Of a stretch of DNA of 23,269 nucleotides, positions 1 through 6,935 are shown piece after piece. Position numbers and translations under genes: made by a program. The stretch comes from CALWRM01 sp050309765 (GTDB taxonomy: Bacteria > Bacillota > Clostridia > Christensenellales > UBA1750): assembly GCA_050309765.1 (NCBI GenBank), contig JBNRMU010000018.1, positions 1-23,269 on the forward strand, given 5' to 3'. Position 1 is the first letter of the stretch. Every line of letters begins with the position of its first letter. The notes beneath the pieces were generated by a model that saw only the letters and a program-made list of their open reading frames with translations, was not told where the DNA came from and made no database searches.

Positions 1-42
1 AACGATGGACTTGCCATACTTGGGATGGATCTTTTCCTTCAT
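1..42 (-). CDS. rpmE: Ribosomal protein L31, N-terminal fragment
   Basis: Only the first 14 codons are inside the window, and the gene runs off the left edge. They read MKEKIHPKYGKSIV, which matches the conserved L31 N-terminus (Met-Lys-x-x-Ile-His-Pro-x-Tyr). L31 is a small protein of the large ribosomal subunit. The start at 42 is well supported by a strong Shine-Dalgarno (AGAGGTGAGG on the minus strand) a few bases upstream, and by a promoter and leader hairpin further upstream. The zinc-binding cysteines that separate the C+ and C- forms of L31 lie outside the window, so the subtype cannot be given. Confidence 0.85.
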   Translation of the reverse strand, partial: MKEKIHPKYGKSIV

Positions 43-60
43 GTTACCTCACCTCTTTCA

Positions 61-82
61 AACCACAGTACCATCTGTGGTT
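61..82 (-). promoter_or_regulatory. Hairpin in the rpmE 5' leader
   Basis: A perfect 8-bp stem (AACCACAG / CTGTGGTT) with a 6-nt loop lies between the rpmE promoter and its Shine-Dalgarno. No U-tract follows, so it is not an intrinsic terminator. L31 genes in several phyla carry autoregulatory leader RNAs, and this could be one. That role is inferred only from position and structure. Confidence 0.5.
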
Positions 83-104
83 GGTAGCATTCATAACCTT
101 CAAT

Positions 105-133
105 ATCATAGCACGACTTTTGCTCAATTGCAA
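105..133 (-). promoter_or_regulatory. Sigma-A promoter for rpmE
   Basis: Read on the minus strand, TTGCAA (128-133) and TATGAT (105-110) are separated by exactly 17 nt. Transcription would start near 98, giving a leader of about 55 nt that contains the hairpin at 61-82. rpmE therefore has its own promoter even though an operon on the same strand ends about 70 nt upstream. Confidence 0.8.
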
Positions 134-200
134 GCAAAATTCCCGTTTTCCTTCAAAACTTAACTTGCTGTGGGCATAAATCGGCTTTATTGGGGCCTCC

Positions 201-377
201 TCAGCGCTTGTTCTTCTGTTTTCGGAACCACAGCAGCAAAAAGACGGCAACCGCTGTGAGGGCGAGCACACCAATCACCAGGTAGACAGCAACCGAAAGC
301 AGGGCGCCGCCGACACCGTAGCCCGGCGGCGGCACGACCGCATCCAGGGGGAAATCAACGCTCCACACGGGCAGCAT
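201..377 (-). CDS. Small single-span membrane protein (58 aa)
   Basis: This short ORF begins MLPVWSVDFPLDAVVPPPGYG. A single hydrophobic segment follows at about residues 24-50, and the protein ends in a basic tail (RKQKNKR). It has no cleavable signal peptide; the N-terminal 20 residues are probably outside and the basic tail inside. The start is fixed by an ideal AGGAGG (385-390) 7 nt upstream of the ATG. The gene begins 13 nt after the stop of the surface-protein gene at 391, so it looks like the last gene of the operon reading from 4448. I do not recognise the family. It may be an accessory or assembly subunit for the surface proteins, but this rests on context alone. Confidence 0.65.
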   Translation of the reverse strand: MLPVWSVDFPLDAVVPPPGYGVGGALLSVAVYLVIGVLALTAVAVFLLLWFRKQKNKR

Positions 378-390
378 GCGGCATCCTCCT

Positions 391-1233
391 CTACTTTACC
401 TTACGCCTGGGCAAAAAAACGATCAAAAGCACAATAACGGTCACGAGAAACACGCCGCCCACCAGCAGGATCGGCAGCAGAAGGCGCGCGATCAGGCTGC
501 GCGGCTGCGCCGAGGCAGTCGTGGGCACGGGCGACTCGCCGGCGGCAGCGGTCGGCGCCGGCGTTTCAGCCGCAGGCACGGGCGTTACTTTCTGGGACAG
601 AGGAACGTTTTCGCTCTTAGGATCGTCCAGGAAGACCCAGAAGCCCTTCACGCCATAGTAATAGTCGCACACGGCCCACCTGCGGCCCAGTTCATCGGTG
701 TACAGCGCGGAAAACTCGGGCAGGTAGTCCTCCTCCGACTCCATCGTGCAAATGATTTCGCCGGAGTTTGGATAGGTCCAGGCAACGAACTGCGTCCCCG
801 CCGGAAGGGAGATACTCGACAGCGCGTATTCGCCCTCCTTGGGATAGACCAGCTCGCTTGCGTGCTCCTCATAAAAGCTGATGCTGTCGTACTTGCGCTC
901 CAGCTCATCCAAGGCCGCCCAGCCGCTGGACCAGCCCTTGTTCTCCACATTGCGCTCGCTTACGCCCCACAGTTTGCCGTTTTTGTCGGTGTAGGTGTAA
1001 TAGATGAATACCTGCTCGCCGCTTTTCAACTCAAAGACGGGCTTGCCGTCCGGCTCGTCGCAAAAGGAGACGTCCGTGCGCGCAAGGTATGCGCGGTTCT
1101 CATACACGCATTGCTGTGCATGCGCCCAGTAGAAGTCGTTCTCCGGCTCCCAGGCCACGTCCGCCAGGGACAGTGCGGGTATCAACAGCGCAAGGCTCAA
1201 CACAACAGCCGGCAGGATGCGTTTGATACTCAT
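391..1233 (-). CDS. Membrane-anchored SH3-like surface protein, paralogue 1
   Basis: This is a 280-residue secreted, membrane-anchored protein. It has a signal peptide (about residues 1-24, ending SLADVAWEP), an ectodomain (about 25-205), a Pro/Thr/Ala-rich stalk (about 210-245), one transmembrane helix (about 250-275) and a basic end (PRRKVK). There is no LPXTG, so anchoring is by the helix. The ectodomain has SH3-like features: a CDEPDGKPVFEL strand, a YTDKNGKLWG turn and a GWSSGW motif. A second motif set follows: WTYPNSGE, ALYTDELGR and CDYYYGVKGFWVFLDDP. Four cysteines are present in the mature part. It is the third of three adjacent paralogues; its start lies 6 nt after the previous stop and is served by AAGGAG inside that gene's end. 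Function is unknown; cell-wall or ligand binding is inferred from the SH3-like fold. Confidence 0.85.
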   Translation of the reverse strand: MSIKRILPAVVLSLALLIPALSLADVAWEPENDFYWAHAQQCVYENRAYLARTDVSFCDEPDGKPVFELKSGEQVFIYYTYTDKNGKLWGVSERNVENKGWSSGWAALDELERKYDSISFYEEHASELVYPKEGEYALSSISLPAGTQFVAWTYPNSGEIICTMESEEDYLPEFSALYTDELGRRWAVCDYYYGVKGFWVFLDDPKSENVPLSQKVTPVPAAETPAPTAAAGESPVPTTASAQPRSLIARLLLPILLVGGVFLVTVIVLLIVFLPRRKVK

Positions 1234-1239
1234 GGATCG

Positions 1240-2142
1240 TCACTTTCTCCTTAGTTTAGGCAAAAACACCACCAGCAGCACGATCACCGTCACGATAAAC
1301 ACGCCGCCCACCAGCAGGAGCGGCAGCAGCAGATGCCGCATCAGGCCATTGCTGCGAACGGCCGGCACGATGGTGGGAGCAGCCGCAGGGCTCTGCGTCT
1401 GCACGGCGGAGGGCGAAAGCGTCGCCTCCGGCGTTTCAGTGACCTCGGTCGCAGCCTCCGGCGTGGACGTGGTTTCCGTCGTGGGCGCGGGCGCCGGGGT
1501 CGGCGGCGAAGGGATGTTGATCTTTTCCGGATCATCCAGGAAGACCCAGAAGTCGCGCCATGCCGCGTAGTAATCGCACAGGCCCCAATTGCGCCCTAGC
1601 TCGTCCGTGTACAGGGCGGTGAATTCCATGGGGTAATCCTTTTGGATGTACACCGTGCCCAACCTTTCGCCGGAGTTGGGATAGGTCCAGACATAGGCCT
1701 CGATTTCATCTTCGATGCGTACATCCGGCAGATAGTATTCGTCCTTAGGCGGCAGTACCAGCTCCGAACGATGATCTTCGCAGAAGCTCTGGCTGTCATA
1801 CTTGAGCTCGAGCTTATCCATCAAGACCCAGCCGGTGAGCCAGCCCTCGTTTTCCACATACTCATCGGTGGCAGCCCAGCGCTTGCCGTTTGCATCCGTA
1901 TAAATGAAGTATACAAACAGCTCCCCTTCGTCCTTTACCTCATAAACCGGCTTTCCGTCCGGCTCGTCGCGCACGACGACCGCGCTCTGGGCGATGTAGG
2001 TACGGTATTCATAGGTGCATTCCCTGGCATGCTGCATAAAAAAGTCATTGTCAGGTTCCCAGGCTGCGTCCGCAAGAGAAAGGATCGGCAGCAGCAGGAT
2101 AGCGCACAAGACAACGGTCAACAAGAAGCGTTTGCTGTTCAT
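1240..2142 (-). CDS. Membrane-anchored SH3-like surface protein, paralogue 2
   Basis: This 300-residue protein has the same architecture as its neighbours: signal peptide (about 1-25), WEPDNDFF...ECTYEYR start of the mature chain, SH3-like ectodomain, Thr/Pro/Glu-rich stalk (about 212-260), one transmembrane helix and a basic end (LPKLRRK). It keeps the family signatures (YTDANGKRWAA, WTYPNSGE, ALYTDELGR, CDYY, FWVFLDDP). It lacks the cysteine in the DEPDG motif (VRDEPDGK instead of CDEP) and has one at FCEDH instead, so disulphide pairing may differ between paralogues. The start has GAGGAGAAGG upstream inside the end of the preceding gene. Tight tandem arrangement implies duplication and co-expression. 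Function is unknown. Confidence 0.85.
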   Translation of the reverse strand: MNSKRFLLTVVLCAILLLPILSLADAAWEPDNDFFMQHARECTYEYRTYIAQSAVVVRDEPDGKPVYEVKDEGELFVYFIYTDANGKRWAATDEYVENEGWLTGWVLMDKLELKYDSQSFCEDHRSELVLPPKDEYYLPDVRIEDEIEAYVWTYPNSGERLGTVYIQKDYPMEFTALYTDELGRNWGLCDYYAAWRDFWVFLDDPEKINIPSPPTPAPAPTTETTSTPEAATEVTETPEATLSPSAVQTQSPAAAPTIVPAVRSNGLMRHLLLPLLLVGGVFIVTVIVLLVVFLPKLRRK

Positions 2143-2148
2143 GGATCG

Positions 2149-3054
2149 TTACCTTCTCCTCATTTTGGGCAGGAACACCGCCAGCAGCACAATCGCGGTC
2201 ACGATGACCACGCCGCCCACCAGCAAGATCGGCAGCAAAATACGCCGCATAAGGCCGTTATTGCGTACGACCGTCACGTCGCCCGGCGTGGACGTAGGGC
2301 TTTGCGTCTGCACCGCGGTGGGCGCAGGCGTTGCCTGAGTGGCTTCAGAGGTTTCAACGACGGCTTCCGGCGTGGCCTCGGTGACCGGCGTGGGTGCGGG
2401 CGTCGCCGGCGCCAGGGGCACGTCTTCGCTTTGCGGATCCTCCATAAAGACCCAGAAGCCGCTCATTTCATCGTAGTAATCGCACATGGCCCAATCGCGC
2501 CCCAGCGTATCCGTATACAGGGCGGCAAACTCCAGGGGATAGTCCGGTGTAACGTTTTGTATTATGTCCATGTACTCGCCGGAGTTGGGGTATGTCCAGG
2601 CAACGACCTTGTCTGCCTCTTCCATGGTGAGATCCGGCAGCACGTATTCGTCCTCAGGCGGCAGCACCAGCTCCGCCTGGTGATCCTCGCGGAAGCTGCG
2701 GCTGTCGTATTTGAGCTCGAGCTTATCCATCGAGGCCCAGCCGCTTTGCCAGCCTTCCTCCTCAAAACGCTTATCAGTGGCGGCCCAGCGCTTGCCATCC
2801 TCATCCGTATAGCTGAAATACACGAACACCTCTTTTTCGTCGGGCGTGAGCTGATACACTGGCGTTCCGCCCGGCTCGTCGCACACATCAACCGTTTCCT
2901 TGATGTAGTAGGTGCGGTATTCATAGGTGCACTCCTGCACGTGCTTGAAGAAAAAGTCGTTTTGCGGTTCCCAGGCCGCGTCCGCCAGGGAAAGCACGGG
3001 GATCAGCAGCGCAAGGCACAGGATCATAAGCAGCGTTGTCTTTTTTGTTTTCAT
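2149..3054 (-). CDS. Membrane-anchored SH3-like surface protein, paralogue 3
   Basis: This 301-residue protein is the first transcribed of the three tandem paralogues. It has a signal peptide (about 1-25), an SH3-like ectodomain with CDEPGGTPVYQL, YTDEDGKRWAA, GWQSGW, WTYPNSGE, ALYTDTLGR and CDYY motifs, a long Thr/Pro/Ala stalk (about 208-260), a transmembrane helix (about 268-292) and a basic end (PKMRRR). AGGAG sits 10 nt before the ATG at 3054. It starts 24 nt after the stop of the four-helix membrane protein, in the same operon. It is closer to paralogue 2 than to paralogue 1 in sequence by eye. The ligand and function are unknown. Confidence 0.85.
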   Translation of the reverse strand: MKTKKTTLLMILCLALLIPVLSLADAAWEPQNDFFFKHVQECTYEYRTYYIKETVDVCDEPGGTPVYQLTPDEKEVFVYFSYTDEDGKRWAATDKRFEEEGWQSGWASMDKLELKYDSRSFREDHQAELVLPPEDEYVLPDLTMEEADKVVAWTYPNSGEYMDIIQNVTPDYPLEFAALYTDTLGRDWAMCDYYDEMSGFWVFMEDPQSEDVPLAPATPAPTPVTEATPEAVVETSEATQATPAPTAVQTQSPTSTPGDVTVVRNNGLMRRILLPILLVGGVVIVTAIVLLAVFLPKMRRR

Positions 3055-3078
3055 ATAGTATCACTCCTATTTGTTTCA

Positions 3079-3429
3079 TTATAGCAGAAAGGACAGAATA
3101 AGTCCCGACAGATATGAAAATGCGTTGGCGGAAAGGGATAACAGATAGGGCCTTTTGATACTCTCGCCAAAGGCGCGCAGGCACAGGCCCTCCACCAGCA
3201 CCGCCGCGCATTCCAGGCACAGGGTATACGGCCAGATCGCGCCGCGGAAGAACAAACGCATAAGCAGCACACACAAAACCAGCGGCGGGTTGGTAAGCAG
3301 GTTGATCAGCAAACAAAGCAGAAAATTACTGTACCCGCGCACGCCCACGAGCAAATACCAAAGACTTTCCAGCGCCAGCGTGAGCACAAGCGAAATGCCG
3401 AGGCTTTTGAATATACTCGCCGTCAGCAT
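3079..3429 (-). CDS. Four-helix integral membrane protein (116 aa)
   Basis: The protein is almost entirely hydrophobic, with four predicted helices at about residues 8-28, 34-60, 65-88 and 100-116. Conspicuous motifs are NLLTNPP between helices 2 and 3 and LECAAVLVEGLCLRAF in helix 3, whose acidic residues lie within the membrane segment. Its ATG overlaps the stop of the MFS-like gene by 7 nt, indicating translational coupling and a shared role. I do not recognise a named family. Given the order (transporter, this protein, three anchored surface proteins), it may help transport or display of the surface proteins, but there is no direct evidence. Confidence 0.8.
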   Translation of the reverse strand: MLTASIFKSLGISLVLTLALESLWYLLVGVRGYSNFLLCLLINLLTNPPLVLCVLLMRLFFRGAIWPYTLCLECAAVLVEGLCLRAFGESIKRPYLLSLSANAFSYLSGLILSFLL

Positions 3430-4448
3430 TGGCCCTTCATCCCCTTAAGCGACGGCAGGAACACCAGCAGCGACAATAGCGCAAGGAACGCGCAGGCAAG
3501 CGGCGTCAGCGCGGGCACTCTGAAATAGACGGGTAAAAAGCCCAGGAACAGCGCAAAGGTCAGCGCGCCAAAGCCAAAGCCCTTCGCCCCCGGCAGCAGA
3601 CGGGAAAGGGCGTACAGCGTCATCGGCATGCTCATGTTGAACAAAAGCACCGCCAGTATCCCCGCGGCTGGATGCCCGGCCAAGGGGAATAGAAGGGCAG
3701 ATAGCCCCAGGGATATCAGACAGGCGGGCGTAAGGCCGATCCTATCCGCCAGGAAGCCGCCCAAGGCCTTGCCTAGCACGGTGCTGCACACAAGAAGCAG
3801 GCCCCAGATCCCCTCCCCCTTCCAGGGATAAGATGCGCCAAGTCCCACCAGGGACCTGAGCACCACCACGAAGAACAATCCGGCGAAGATCCAGGCGGCA
3901 TACCGCACGGTCGGCCGCATGGACATGGGGACGTTGCCGCTTTTGTACCCCTGCGTCTTGCTCTTGAAGGCAAACAGCACGGCAAAGGCGATCACCAGCA
4001 GCAGAACGTGCGGGAAAAGGAAGCCCAGCGAGCGGCCCTTGCCAAGCAGCGAACCCAGATAGATGCCAAACGCCCCCGTGGACACAAACACGCCCAGGGG
4101 CGCGCACCTTTTTTCTTTGTGGCTGAGGTTTAAAGTATCCAGTCCGCCGCCCAGGTGGAATAGGGAATTGCCAATGCCAAGGACAATGGCAAGCGCCCAG
4201 CCCTTGAGAAAAAAAGCCGCCGCCACCAGCACGATCCCTGCCGCGGCCACGGGCGCGTTGCGGTTAATCTTATCCGCGAGCAGACCCAGCGGCATCTGCA
4301 TGGCAAAGGCGCAGAAATTGTAGACCAGGAACATCTCGCTTGCACCGAACCTTCCGGCCACGCGGGCGAACAGCAGATAGGCGCAGGCAAAGTCCACCAG
4401 AAAATGGCACAGCGAGTATAGTCCCGTGCGCAGCCTGTTATCGAGCAT
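3423..4448 (-). CDS. MFS-like transporter
   Basis: This is a polytopic membrane protein of 341 residues with about 11-12 hydrophobic segments. MFS membership is supported by loop motifs in both halves: GLLADKINRN after the second helix and GGFLADRIGL in the matching place of the second half, both resembling MFS motif A. It is shorter than the usual 400 residues because the loops are very short. The start at 4448 is preferred because AAAGGTGG lies about 8 nt upstream; ATGs at 4475 and 4484 have no Shine-Dalgarno. It heads the operon with the tetraspan protein and the surface proteins. The substrate is unknown. Confidence 0.8.
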   Translation of the reverse strand: MLDNRLRTGLYSLCHFLVDFACAYLLFARVAGRFGASEMFLVYNFCAFAMQMPLGLLADKINRNAPVAAAGIVLVAAAFFLKGWALAIVLGIGNSLFHLGGGLDTLNLSHKEKRCAPLGVFVSTGAFGIYLGSLLGKGRSLGFLFPHVLLLVIAFAVLFAFKSKTQGYKSGNVPMSMRPTVRYAAWIFAGLFFVVVLRSLVGLGASYPWKGEGIWGLLLVCSTVLGKALGGFLADRIGLTPACLISLGLSALLFPLAGHPAAGILAVLLFNMSMPMTLYALSRLLPGAKGFGFGALTFALFLGFLPVYFRVPALTPLACAFLALLSLLVFLPSLKGMKGQC

Positions 4449-4498
4449 CCTCCTGCCCACCTTTCGATCTTTCATGTTTTTCATGTATTGGACGATCC

Positions 4499-4533
4499 GG
4501 CACGCCGTTTGGTTTCCGCCTTAGCGGCACGCC
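4499..4533. repeat. Direct repeat GGCACGCC x2 in divergent promoter region
   Basis: GGCACGCC occurs at 4499-4506 and 4526-4533, 27 bp apart start to start. The second copy abuts the -35 element of the acetyltransferase promoter, and both lie upstream of the divergent transporter operon. This is a plausible regulator site, though an 8-mer in G+C-rich DNA could repeat by chance. Confidence 0.35.
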
Positions 4534-4562
4534 TTGCATCCTGTTCCCGCCCCTGTTATACT
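4534..4562 (+). promoter_or_regulatory. Sigma-A promoter for the Eis-type acetyltransferase
   Basis: TTGCAT (4534-4539) and TATACT (4557-4562) are separated by 17 nt. Transcription would begin near 4569, about 33 nt before the ATG at 4602. This rules out the longer reading frame upstream of that codon. I found no clear promoter for the divergent minus-strand operon in the 4449-4601 gap. Confidence 0.8.
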
Positions 4563-4601
4563 TTCGATAGGTTTTTAAATGGAAAGGATGGCCGTCGTCT
4601 T

Positions 4602-5786
4602 ATGCATGTCAGGCAAATGGAGCTTCAGGAGCTGAAAGCACTGGACCGCATGGAAGCCGTGTGCTTCACCTATTCCTTCGACGAAACAAAGCAGGAGCCC
4701 CCGCAAAGCCTGCCGGAAAAGCGCGAGAATTGGGGCTGCTTCGGCGAGGACATTACACTGCAGGGCGGCATGATCGCAAACCATTATATTTGCCGCGTTG
4801 GTTCGCATCTGTATAAGATGGCAGGCATCGGCGGGGTCAGTACCCTGCCCGAATACCGCCGCAGCGGCGCTATCCGCGCCATCTTTCAAGCGATGCTGCC
4901 CGATCTTCGGTCGCGCGGCTTCGTGCTCAGCGGGCTGTATCCCTTCTCGCATGCGTTTTACCGCAAGTTCGGCTATGAATATTGCTATCCATCGGACATC
5001 TATGAGCTTTCCGCGTCTGAGCTTTTGTCCTATCCGCAGCCAAAGTCGGCCTATATGGCCGTGGGAAGCGAGCGGCTGGACGAGGTCAAGGCCATTTACG
5101 AGGCGTTCAGCAAAAGCCGCAGCCTTTGCCTTGTGCGCGAGGACGAGCAGGACTGGAAGCAGATCTGGTCCGGTGACCCGTACAAGGACCGCGTCTATCG
5201 CTACATCCTTTACAACGACAGCGGCGCGCCCTGCGCATATGTAAACTTTACCCCCAAGGACAGGGACGGCAAGCGCGTGGCCGAGGTCAAGGAGCTGTGC
5301 TTCATCGACAAGCCTTCCTTTTATCTTGCGCTTGGGTTCCTTTCACGTTTCCATCCCCATTATAACGCTGTTCGTCTGACCCTGTCCACGGATGTATATC
5401 TGCCTGCCTTGCATGTAAACCCCTACGAGGTGGAGCACAAGCCCAACCACTGCTTCATGATGCGCATACTGGACGTGCCCGCCTTTTTGTCCTCGCTGGA
5501 TTGTCCCGCGGGCAGCGGGCGGGTCACGCTGGACGTGCGCGACGAATTCCTGCCGGAAAACACGGGGCTTTACACCATCTGCTGGCAGGACGGAACGCTT
5601 TCCTGCATGCACGGCGGCGAAACGCCGGATCTGCGTCTGGAGGAGCCTTCCCTTGCCCAGCTTGCCATGGGCTTTTTGCCCATCGACCAGCTCGTTTTCC
5701 GCCGGGATGTTCAGTTGCTCGGTGATCCGGAAAAGATTGCCGCGCTCTTCCCAAGGCGGGCGCTGTACATCGGCGATTATTTCTAA
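4602..5786 (+). CDS. Eis-type GNAT N-acetyltransferase (394 aa)
   Basis: This is an acetyl-CoA-dependent acetyltransferase of the Eis family: tandem GNAT domains followed by an SCP2-like C-terminal domain. The acetyl-CoA binding motif is clear at about residues 75-92 (GGVSTLPEYRRSGAIRAIF). It is followed by LYPFSHAFYRKFGYEY (about 110-126), typical of the family. The protein ends in Phe; in mycobacterial Eis the terminal Phe carboxylate is the catalytic base. Family members acetylate aminoglycosides, polyamines or lysines of peptides, so the substrate here is open. The start at 4602 is chosen because the promoter lies at 4534-4562; AAAGGA lies 14 nt upstream. It is convergent with the peptidase, with only 9 nt between stops. 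Confidence 0.88.
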   Translation: MHVRQMELQELKALDRMEAVCFTYSFDETKQEPPQSLPEKRENWGCFGEDITLQGGMIANHYICRVGSHLYKMAGIGGVSTLPEYRRSGAIRAIFQAMLPDLRSRGFVLSGLYPFSHAFYRKFGYEYCYPSDIYELSASELLSYPQPKSAYMAVGSERLDEVKAIYEAFSKSRSLCLVREDEQDWKQIWSGDPYKDRVYRYILYNDSGAPCAYVNFTPKDRDGKRVAEVKELCFIDKPSFYLALGFLSRFHPHYNAVRLTLSTDVYLPALHVNPYEVEHKPNHCFMMRILDVPAFLSSLDCPAGSGRVTLDVRDEFLPENTGLYTICWQDGTLSCMHGGETPDLRLEEPSLAQLAMGFLPIDQLVFRRDVQLLGDPEKIAALFPRRALYIGDYF

Positions 5787-5795
5787 GCGTCTGCA

Positions 5796-6824
5796 TTACA
5801 GGGTCTTTGTGTCCTCCACGAACGCCTTGAGCAGACGATAGGTATTCTCCAACCCCTCGACGTGTCCGCGCTCATAGCCGTGGGAGGCGAACACGCCCGG
5901 GCCGATGAGTGCGTGGCGCAGGTTATAGCCGGCGGCAAGCGCCGCATCCGCGTCCGAGCCGTAGGCCGGATACACATCCACGGCAAAGGCCAGGCCCAAC
6001 TCTTCCGCCAGGGCGATGAGCCTTTGCGTCATCTCATAATTGTAGGGCCCGCGCGAATCTTTGGCGCAGATGGAGACCATCTTTTCCGTGCAGGAAAGAT
6101 CGTCGCCCACGCAGCCCATATCCACGGAAAGGATGTCCTGCGCATCCTCCGGCAAGCCGGCGCTGGCGCCGTGGCCCACTTCCTCATGCACGGTGAACAG
6201 CACATACAGCTTGCGCGCGGGACGCACCTGCCCATCCGCAACGGCCTTTGCCAGACCCAGCAGCACCGCTGAGGACGCCTTGTCGTCCAGATGGCGGCTC
6301 TTGATGTAGCCGGACGGCGTGATCTGCGCGCGGGCGTCCAGGGCGACGAAGCAGCCCGCGTCGATGAAAAGCTTTTTCACGTCCTCGGCCGTTTCCACGT
6401 TTTCGTCCAGGATGAGCTCCAGTGTGGTATCGTCGCGTTTGATGGAAGAGATATCCTTATACACATGGGTGGACGGCGTGGTCAGATAGATGCAGCCGGT
6501 GTAGACCTTGCCGTCGCGGGCAAACACGCGGCAGTTCTCGTTCTCCACCGCGTTCCAGGCATAGCCGCCGATCTGGGTCAGGCGCAGGCGGCCGTTTGGC
6601 TTTACGCTGCGCACCATGGCGCCAAGCGTGTCCACATGCGCGGACAAAACGAGCGGGCTTCCCTCCCCGCCCAGGCAGCACAAAACGTTGCCCTTGCGCG
6701 TGCGTTCGGGCGCAAAGCCCAGCGCGGCGAGCTTGTCCGTCAAGTATTCTGCCGCCAGGTACGTAAAGCCCGTGGGGCTTGGGGTATTGAGCAATTCCAG
6801 CAGCGCCGTTTGCATATAGTCCAT
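5796..6824 (-). CDS. M42-family metallo-aminopeptidase (342 aa)
   Basis: This is a cytoplasmic dinuclear-metal aminopeptidase of family M42 (glutamyl or deblocking aminopeptidase / 'endoglucanase M' group) that trims short peptides, usually as a dodecamer. Metal and catalytic residues are visible in order: His63-x-Asp65 (SAHVDTLG), Asp180-Asp181 (HLDDKAS), Glu214-Glu215 (VHEEVGHGAS), Asp235 (SVDMGCVGDD) and a C-terminal His (FASHGYERGHVEGLENT, His315/His321). The length is normal. The start at 6824 is chosen over 6851 because AGGAGG lies 7 nt upstream of it. The peptide substrate preference cannot be read from the sequence. Confidence 0.9.
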   Translation of the reverse strand: MDYMQTALLELLNTPSPTGFTYLAAEYLTDKLAALGFAPERTRKGNVLCCLGGEGSPLVLSAHVDTLGAMVRSVKPNGRLRLTQIGGYAWNAVENENCRVFARDGKVYTGCIYLTTPSTHVYKDISSIKRDDTTLELILDENVETAEDVKKLFIDAGCFVALDARAQITPSGYIKSRHLDDKASSAVLLGLAKAVADGQVRPARKLYVLFTVHEEVGHGASAGLPEDAQDILSVDMGCVGDDLSCTEKMVSICAKDSRGPYNYEMTQRLIALAEELGLAFAVDVYPAYGSDADAALAAGYNLRHALIGPGVFASHGYERGHVEGLENTYRLLKAFVEDTKTL

Positions 6825-6860
6825 CGGATTGCCTCCTGTGTTTGTGTACATATCCTATAT

Positions 6861-6889
6861 AGTATACTTGTTTTTAAGGTAATTGCCTA
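6861..6889 (-). promoter_or_regulatory. Probable promoter for the M42 peptidase
   Basis: On the minus strand, TATACT (6861-6866) has a 17-nt spacer to TAGGCA (6884-6889, 4 of 6 matches to the -35 consensus). The predicted start lies about 30 nt upstream of the chosen ATG. The same AT-rich gap must also hold the promoter of the divergent rdgB operon, but I could not place that one confidently. Confidence 0.5.
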
Positions 6890-6935
6890 TCTTTTGACAA
6901 AAATCTTTATACATATGAAAGCGAGTGAACGCCTC

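Noticed and set aside
391..3054. Sortase (LPXTG) anchoring of the three surface proteins
   Set aside because: No LPXTG-like motif precedes the hydrophobic segment. The residues after it are basic, as in a stop-transfer anchor.
1642..3084. Long plus-strand open frame (480 codons) opposite the surface-protein genes
   Set aside because: It runs antisense to two paralogous genes that have signal peptides, stalks and Shine-Dalgarno sites. The translation is low-complexity Arg/Gly/His-rich, as expected for a shadow in G+C-rich coding DNA.
4488..4601. Upstream start for the Eis-type acetyltransferase
   Set aside because: A good promoter (4534-4562) lies inside this stretch, so it is not transcribed as coding sequence.
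6894..6899. TTGACA as the -35 of an rdgB promoter
   Set aside because: No -10-like hexamer lies 16-18 nt downstream (the sequence there is AAAGCG). The TATACA nearby is only 8 nt away.
6291..6935. N-terminal extension of rdgB into the M42 peptidase region
   Set aside because: The extension is antisense to the peptidase. The conserved RdgB N-terminus begins at the ATG at 6936.
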